This document shows positions 16,538-20,893 of a stretch of DNA of 20,893 nt, one piece after another. Within the stretch, counting starts at the first letter, position 1. The number at the start of each line of letters is the position of its first letter. This DNA is from a virus. Made by a program: the position numbers and the translations under genes. Location: positions 1 to 20,893 of the IMG/VR virus record IMGVR_UViG_3300025781_000094. One strand, given 5' to 3'. Under the pieces are notes generated by a model. That model was not told the origin of the DNA, did not search any database, and saw nothing but the letters and a program-made list of their open reading frames with translations.

Positions 16538-18847
16538 ATGAACGACAAGCCCATCTGCCTGCCCGTGGACTGTGACAACATCCCCGTAGAGCTAAAGAAA
16601 ATACCACGCTGGGTGCTATGGCGCCTCGTAGAAATTGGTGACGCAGACAACCGTCGCTGGTCCAAGATGCCATTCCAGCACCATGGACAAGCCGCCTCTT
16701 CAACCAATCCAGCCACGTGGACGGACTTTATTACCGTCCAAGATGCCTATCAGTCCAACCCCGAGCGCTTTAGTGGCATCGGGTTCGTGTTCAGCGGTGA
16801 GGATGACATCATCGGCGTCGACTTGGATGACTGCTACGATGCCGCGACCGGCGCGTTCACAAATGTTGCACTGCAACATATTGCCAACTCGATCGACGGT
16901 TACATGGAGGTCAGCCCATCGGGGACGGGCGTGAAGATCTTCACCCGTGCCAACCTGCCAGCATCGCACGTGGACCACGCCATCGGACTGGAGATTTACC
17001 CTAAGTCAAGATTTTTTACAGTCACAGGGCACCGCCTTGGGGGCGCTTTACCGAGCGTCGCTCAGGACCTGACGAGCATCGTGCCACCACGCACGATTAC
17101 TCGGACAGGGGATGCCTTTGCTGACTACACGCCACCGCTCGAGGACTACGACCTGCAACGTGTTGAGCATGAGATCCTCGCCAAGTTACCGCTAGAGATG
17201 TACGGCTATGACAACTGGCTCAAGGTGGGCATGGTACTGCACCACCAGTTCGGCGGTGACGTTGAGGCGTGTGAGGCATGGGACCGGTGGAGCTCACTGG
17301 GACCGGACTACCACACCAACGCCTGCGCGAACAAGTGGAGGACGTTCAAAGGGTCAGGCGCCACACTGCGTTCACTGGTGTTTATTGTGAACCAGCAGGC
17401 ACGCAAGGAGGCGATCGCACGCGGTGAGATCGTGTTAGATAACGGCGCGATGAACCATGCGCGGACTTATCTTGACACCAACTGCGCGACCGAGGAGGGG
17501 TACAAGATCGTGCACTATGCACAGGACTTTTACACCTACAGCGGCACACACTACGAGCTGACCGAGGAGGCAACCGTCAGGTCAAAGATGTACGCCCTGC
17601 TAGATAAGTGTAAGCGCGCTGGCAAGAAGGGCGAACTGCAACCATTTAATCCATCACCTGCCTCAGTATCTGCGGCAATTGATGCGGTCAAGTCGATCGT
17701 GCACCTACCCAACCACGTGAACACCAGACCGCCGATATGGTTAGAGGAGTACAGCGCCAACAAGCCCGAGGCATCGAAGTTGGTATCACTGCGCAATGGA
17801 CTGTTTCACCTAGAAGACAACGTACTGATCCCGCACTCGTTAGGATTCTTTACACAGAACTCGTTGCCGTTTGAGTTCAATCAGAACGCGCAGTGCCCAA
17901 TGTGGTTGAAGTTTTTAAATGACGTGTGGCCCAACGATCAAGAGTCGATCGATTGCCTGCAGGAAATGTTTGGATATATCCTGTCAGGTGACACGCGCCA
18001 GCAGAAGTTTTTTAACATCATCGGACCGCGCCGTGCGGGTAAGGGCACCATCAACAAGGTGCTCGTCAGCCTGCTCGGTCAACACAACACGGTAGCACCT
18101 GAACTAGGAGAATTGTGTGATACTTTTGGACTACAACCTTGGCTTGGCAAGCTCCTTGCCTCCTTTACCGACGCCCGTGCGCCTGAGCGTAATCGTGGCG
18201 CTGTGGTCAGTCAGCTACTACGCATTGTGGGTGGAGATACTGTCACAGTCAACCGCAAGAACAAAGAAAGTTGGAATGGCTATTTACCTACTAGGATTGT
18301 CATCTATTCTAATGAGGCTCTACAGCTGACCGAGAACTCCAACGCGCTGACCGGACGTATGATCGTGTTTAAGCTGTCTAAGTCTTTTTGGAACAGTGAG
18401 GACACCGACCTGTCGTTCAAGTTAGACAAGGAGCTGTCGGGCATATTTAACTGGGCGATGGAAGGATTACGACGCAGATTAGCGCGCGGTGGATACTTCT
18501 TACAACCAAGCTCAGGCAAAGAGCTGTTGGACCTCATGGCAGAGCTGGGCAACCCAGTGGGCACGTTCGTTGAGGACGCGTTGATCATGGACCCGAATGC
18601 ATACGAGCTCAAGGATGACGTGTTTGACTGTTACAAACGTTGGGCACTTAAGAAGCAGATGGCAACCGGAACTGAGCTGGCATTTAAGCGTAGGTTCTTA
18701 GCGGCAACTCAAGAGCACGGCGTACGAGCAGATCGTATTACCGAGCACAAAGAAATTAAACACGTGTACTACGGCGTGCGTTTGAACAGCAAGGCGCGTG
18801 CGTACGTTGACACAATTATCAGAACAGGCGAAGGAGTATTTGAATGA
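16538..18847 (+). CDS. Primase (primase-polymerase type) fused to SF3 helicase
   Basis: I start at ATG 16538 (MNDKPICLPVD), 7 nt after AAGGA; in-frame ATGs at 16493 and 16532 have worse or no sites. The product has 769 residues. Residues about 1-200 look like an AEP primase-polymerase domain, with the acidic pair in IIGVDLDDCY near 95-97, SPSGTGVKIF, and a EIYPKSRFFTVTGH strand. A PriCT-2-like linker follows (AKLPLEMYGYDNWLKVGMVL, CEAWDRWSS). The C-terminal half is a poxvirus D5-like superfamily 3 helicase: Walker A GPRRAGKGT near 495, LLASFTDAR as Walker B, and TRIVIYSNE with the motif C Asn, then a winged-helix-like tail. It would unwind and prime phage DNA. Putative iterons lie just upstream. 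Confidence 0.9.
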   Translation: MNDKPICLPVDCDNIPVELKKIPRWVLWRLVEIGDADNRRWSKMPFQHHGQAASSTNPATWTDFITVQDAYQSNPERFSGIGFVFSGEDDIIGVDLDDCYDAATGAFTNVALQHIANSIDGYMEVSPSGTGVKIFTRANLPASHVDHAIGLEIYPKSRFFTVTGHRLGGALPSVAQDLTSIVPPRTITRTGDAFADYTPPLEDYDLQRVEHEILAKLPLEMYGYDNWLKVGMVLHHQFGGDVEACEAWDRWSSLGPDYHTNACANKWRTFKGSGATLRSLVFIVNQQARKEAIARGEIVLDNGAMNHARTYLDTNCATEEGYKIVHYAQDFYTYSGTHYELTEEATVRSKMYALLDKCKRAGKKGELQPFNPSPASVSAAIDAVKSIVHLPNHVNTRPPIWLEEYSANKPEASKLVSLRNGLFHLEDNVLIPHSLGFFTQNSLPFEFNQNAQCPMWLKFLNDVWPNDQESIDCLQEMFGYILSGDTRQQKFFNIIGPRRAGKGTINKVLVSLLGQHNTVAPELGELCDTFGLQPWLGKLLASFTDARAPERNRGAVVSQLLRIVGGDTVTVNRKNKESWNGYLPTRIVIYSNEALQLTENSNALTGRMIVFKLSKSFWNSEDTDLSFKLDKELSGIFNWAMEGLRRRLARGGYFLQPSSGKELLDLMAELGNPVGTFVEDALIMDPNAYELKDDVFDCYKRWALKKQMATGTELAFKRRFLAATQEHGVRADRITEHKEIKHVYYGVRLNSKARAYVDTIIRTGEGVFE

Positions 18848-19011
18848 CACCAGCACAGGTAGCATATAAAAAATGGAAAGATTCTCATCTAGTTAACATG
18901 CGTGTATATACAGACGAGCAGATGTTTGAGCTGGGCTACAATGCGCGCAGTGATGAGATCGAAGAGCTGTTAAAAGAAGTAGAACAAAAACAAAAGAAAG
19001 TTAAAAAATGA
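18844..19011 (+). CDS. Small basic coiled-coil protein, 55 aa
   Basis: ATG at 18844 overlaps the primase-helicase stop (ATGA), with AAGGAG about 10 nt upstream, and the TGA overlaps the next ATG at 19008. It begins MTPAQVAYKKWKDSHLVNMR and ends in a Glu/Lys helix (EIEELLKEVEQKQKKVKK). The overlaps and codon pattern make it a probable gene. No family is recognised; it may bind nucleic acid or the helicase. Confidence 0.65.
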   Translation: MTPAQVAYKKWKDSHLVNMRVYTDEQMFELGYNARSDEIEELLKEVEQKQKKVKK

Positions 19012-19493
19012 GTGACCTACAAAAGTTTATGGAGTCGTGGTATGCAAAAGGATCGCCCATCCGCCCACCGTTTGAGCACGCAGTACATTGCACCGACATG
19101 GCATACGCCCTGACCATCTATCGTGAGGGGCAGTATCAGATCGAGCTGTACACCTGCCTACCAAACACCGAGACCAAGGTACACAGCCACCCCGGAATTG
19201 AATCCATCGCGGTGTATTTGGCAGGTAACTTATCGTTTGCTCGCATGGGTGGGCAGTTCAGAGATCTATCTCAATACCAAAAAGCCGCGCCCGATGGGAC
19301 GCACATGCTGTTAGGTAAGTTCGTAGATTCAGTGGACGGTACAGATCATGCACTTCGGGTGCACAAAGAGGGCGGTGCGTTTTTGTTGTTTCAAAAGTGG
19401 CACGACAAAACACCAACCTCCGTGGCGATTGAGTACGATGGGCAGACGCTAGGACACATTCACGATGAGACCATTAAAAATGCAATGGAATAA
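19008..19493 (+). CDS. Cupin-like protein, first of a tandem pair
   Basis: 161 residues, ATG at 19008 overlapping the previous stop. A cupin motif 1 is visible at about 55-75: KVHSHPGIESIAVYLAGNL, with HxH, a Glu three residues on and a Gly after seven more, a usual metal-binding set. A later GTHMLLGKFVDSVDGTDHAL segment gives another His, as in motif 2. The protein aligns by eye along most of its length with the next gene (IRPPF, YREG, ELY, the HxHP strand, GNLxF, HMLLGK, GGAFL). Cupins bind a metal and small substrates or act as binding modules; the substrate here is unknown. No transmembrane segment or signal peptide is visible. Confidence 0.65.
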   Translation: MSDLQKFMESWYAKGSPIRPPFEHAVHCTDMAYALTIYREGQYQIELYTCLPNTETKVHSHPGIESIAVYLAGNLSFARMGGQFRDLSQYQKAAPDGTHMLLGKFVDSVDGTDHALRVHKEGGAFLLFQKWHDKTPTSVAIEYDGQTLGHIHDETIKNAME

Positions 19494-19971
19494 TGTAGAA
19501 GAGTTTATGGGCTGGTGGCTTGAGACGCGGATCATTCGTCCGCCGTTCAAGGACACCATGTTCACCACAGACTTTGCGCAGTCATTTTGTTTGTATCGTG
19601 AGGGTCGTTTTCAGGTAGAGCTGTATTTGCTCAAAGAAAACATCACCACACCATTTCACCGGCACCCTAACGTGGACTCCATGTTTTTGTATTTAGGTGG
19701 TAACTTGGAATTTGGTTTACCGGATAAGACGTTTACAAACACACAAGAATTTCAAAAAGAAGGTGAACATGGCGCGCACATGTTGTTAGGTAAAATAGCG
19801 GTTGCCATGGATGGAGAACTGCATTCGGTGCGTACGTATGACCAAGGCGGTGCATTTTTAAGTTTTGAATATTGGCAGGACAAAGATCCAAGTTCGGTGG
19901 TAGTAAACTGGGACGGTGAGTATGACGGTCCGGTGCACATAAAGACGGTAACTGCAAATGAAAAACTTTAG
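19480..19971 (+). CDS. Cupin-like protein, second of a tandem pair
   Basis: I prefer the ATG at 19480 (MQWNNVEEFMGWW), which aligns best with the start of the paralogue; an in-frame ATG at 19465 has AGGA 10 nt upstream and cannot be excluded. The product is 163 residues. It keeps TPFHRHPNVDSMFLYLGGNL, but the motif 1 Glu is replaced by Asp, and keeps GAHMLLGK and GGAFLSFEYW. Divergence from the first copy is high (I estimate well under half identical), so the duplication is old. The two may form a heterodimer or a two-domain assembly. It overlaps the upstream gene by 14 nt and the next gene by 14 nt. Confidence 0.65.
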   Translation: MQWNNVEEFMGWWLETRIIRPPFKDTMFTTDFAQSFCLYREGRFQVELYLLKENITTPFHRHPNVDSMFLYLGGNLEFGLPDKTFTNTQEFQKEGEHGAHMLLGKIAVAMDGELHSVRTYDQGGAFLSFEYWQDKDPSSVVVNWDGEYDGPVHIKTVTANEKL

Positions 19972-20236
19972 ATTCAGAAAGACAATCAAGCGCAATAACT
20001 TCACCAAAATATTTGGTGGCGTTGGTCAGCGTCGGTTTGTTTCTACGTACGTTAAGGGTAATAGAATGGAGCGCATTTTAGAGCGCCTGTGTTTTAACAA
20101 AATACCACACACCAAGATGCAAAAAACCCGTCGTGCACATCAAGGCTGGCGTAATAAAATATTTGGTAGCATACAGGCGCTTAAGATCCGCTTGAAGTAT
20201 GGCAGACGTAAATCTGTAACACAGTTTAGGAGATAA
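19958..20236 (+). CDS. Highly basic small protein, 92 aa
   Basis: ATG at 19958 overlaps the end of the cupin gene by 14 nt. The product is very rich in Arg and Lys (MKNFRFRKTIKRNNFTKIFG, then KMQKTRRAHQGWRNKIFG, ending in basic residues), so it would bind nucleic acid or nucleic-acid-binding partners non-specifically. The codon use matches the neighbours. No family is recognised. Confidence 0.65.
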   Translation: MKNFRFRKTIKRNNFTKIFGGVGQRRFVSTYVKGNRMERILERLCFNKIPHTKMQKTRRAHQGWRNKIFGSIQALKIRLKYGRRKSVTQFRR

Positions 20237-20237
20237 T

Positions 20238-20450
20238 ATGAAGACCGAAATTTATGTGTGGTGGATCCGATTACAATCACATCACATGCCTTGGACTAAA
20301 CTGTATAAGTATCGAGTGCATGAGTGGCAAAGTATGAAAGAAACTAATAGGATACTCACTGGGTTTTGGTTTGGTGATCACAAAGGCAGTCTTGAACAAA
20401 AAACAGATTGGGATACAGTCAAAAAGATGGTAGGAGAATTAGATGAGTAG
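20238..20450 (+). CDS. Hypothetical protein, 70 aa
   Basis: ATG at 20238, one base after the previous stop, with TTTAGGAG 7 nt upstream. The protein is Trp-rich (seven Trp in 70 residues), starting MKTEIYVWWIRLQSHHMPWT and ending in a DWDTVKKMVGELDE helix. No family is recognised. It overlaps the next gene by 8 nt. Confidence 0.65.
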   Translation: MKTEIYVWWIRLQSHHMPWTKLYKYRVHEWQSMKETNRILTGFWFGDHKGSLEQKTDWDTVKKMVGELDE

Positions 20451-20601
20451 AGACGGCGGCAAGGGCGACAAGCGACGCCCACTTAGCGTACCAAAGGAGC
20501 AGTTTGAGAATAACTGGGATGCCATATTTAAAAAGCCAACACCACTGGCAGACAAAGTGGTCAAGCAGATTGAGGAGTCTGTTAAAAATGAACGCAAATG
20601 A
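20443..20601 (+). CDS. Small conserved phage protein, 52 aa
   Basis: ATG at 20443, inside the end of the previous gene, with TAGGAG about 9 nt upstream; TGA at 20599-20601. The product reads MSRDGGKGDKRRPLSVPKEQ, then FENNWDAIFKK and a charged tail. I recognise the GDKRRPLSVxxEQFxNNWDxIF pattern from many phage small proteins of unknown function. It overlaps the next ATG (20588) by 14 nt. Confidence 0.75.
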   Translation: MSRDGGKGDKRRPLSVPKEQFENNWDAIFKKPTPLADKVVKQIEESVKNERK

Positions 20602-20893
20602 ACTAGCTGATGCACTTCAGGAAACAGAACCGTACTACTCAACGGACTATAAGTTATTTGACCAAGCAGCCATCATGCTACGCCAGCAACAAGCGCAAAT
20701 TGATACCTATAAGTTACAAAATAGCAATCAAATTGATACCCATAGGTATGAACCAGTAGCGTGGATGATGGAAAACCCTCAAAATACGAGTGCATATTTG
20801 ACTTTTGAAAAACCCACAAGAGAAATGAAAATTAGTCATCAAGCTATCCCACTCTACACCCATCCAGCAAAGACACTAACAGATGAGGAAATA
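20588..20893 (+). CDS. Hypothetical phage protein, C-terminus outside window
   Basis: ATG at 20588, overlapping the preceding gene; the frame is open to the window edge (102 residues). It starts MNANELADALQETEPYY and includes AAIMLRQQQAQIDTYKLQ, EPVAWMMENPQ and IPLYTHPAKTLTDEEI. The EPVAWM ... IPLYTHP pattern recurs in phage proteins of unknown function. At 20697-20750 a short imperfect repeat (CAAATTGATACCTATA and CAAATTGATACCCATA) lies inside the coding sequence. Confidence 0.7.
   Translation, partial: MNANELADALQETEPYYSTDYKLFDQAAIMLRQQQAQIDTYKLQNSNQIDTHRYEPVAWMMENPQNTSAYLTFEKPTREMKISHQAIPLYTHPAKTLTDEEI

Noticed and set aside
1-20893. Further hammerhead copies elsewhere
   Set aside because: I looked for CUGANGA next to a stem with GAAA and a UH site on both strands; other CTGATGA or GAAA occurrences (for example near 11315 and 8118) are in coding sequence without the partner core.

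Overview
The window is a piece of a tailed double-stranded DNA bacteriophage genome (Caudoviricetes). It holds a large terminase subunit, a portal protein, a scaffold-like protein, a GroES-like co-chaperonin, many small uncharacterised genes with ATGA/TAATG overlaps, a primase-helicase and almost no spare DNA outside one control region. The gene style resembles uncultured aquatic phages. The host cannot be read from the sequence; if the sigma54-type promoter elements described below are used, it must be a bacterium that carries RpoN.

Layout. Everything left of about 8.48 kb is on the minus strand and forms the head-morphogenesis operon. In transcription order it reads: 102-aa hypothetical, intein-like Hint protein, TerL, portal, two small proteins, GroES-like protein, scaffold-like protein, 185-aa hypothetical, and a structural protein cut by the window edge. 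From 8479 to 9684 there is about 1.2 kb without a convincing gene. It contains a long inverted repeat, three overlapping sigma54-type -24/-12 elements in both directions, a dyad, a 73-bp-period tandem repeat with vegetative-type promoter motifs, paired CACATTGTG sites and a hairpin-rich leader. Everything right of 9685 is on the plus strand. It comprises small early-type genes (including a zinc-ribbon protein and a C39/papain-like protein), a short sigma-70-like protein without region 4, a primase-SF3 helicase preceded by a second copy of the long repeat, two tandem cupin-like paralogues, and small conserved phage proteins to the window edge.

The most striking content is at 9870-10897. Three consecutive intergenic spacers each hold a complete type II hammerhead self-cleaving ribozyme, with the stem II, GAAA, stem III, UC, stem I, CUGANGA, stem II order and covarying stems. 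They bracket two genes (9952-10593 and 10666-10842), so cleavage would cut the polycistronic RNA into gene-sized pieces of 725 and 250 nt. All three copies share the same stem II strands, so each released piece could in principle bring its own ends together and ligate into a circle carrying one ORF. I regard this as the best candidate for an undescribed system in the window.

Other notable points are a free-standing intein relic upstream of TerL that seems to have lost both splicing and LAGLIDADG catalytic residues, a sigma factor lacking region 4 together with two extended -10 promoter motifs that would not need region 4, and a 9-mer, TGCATTAGT, placed just upstream of four gene starts.
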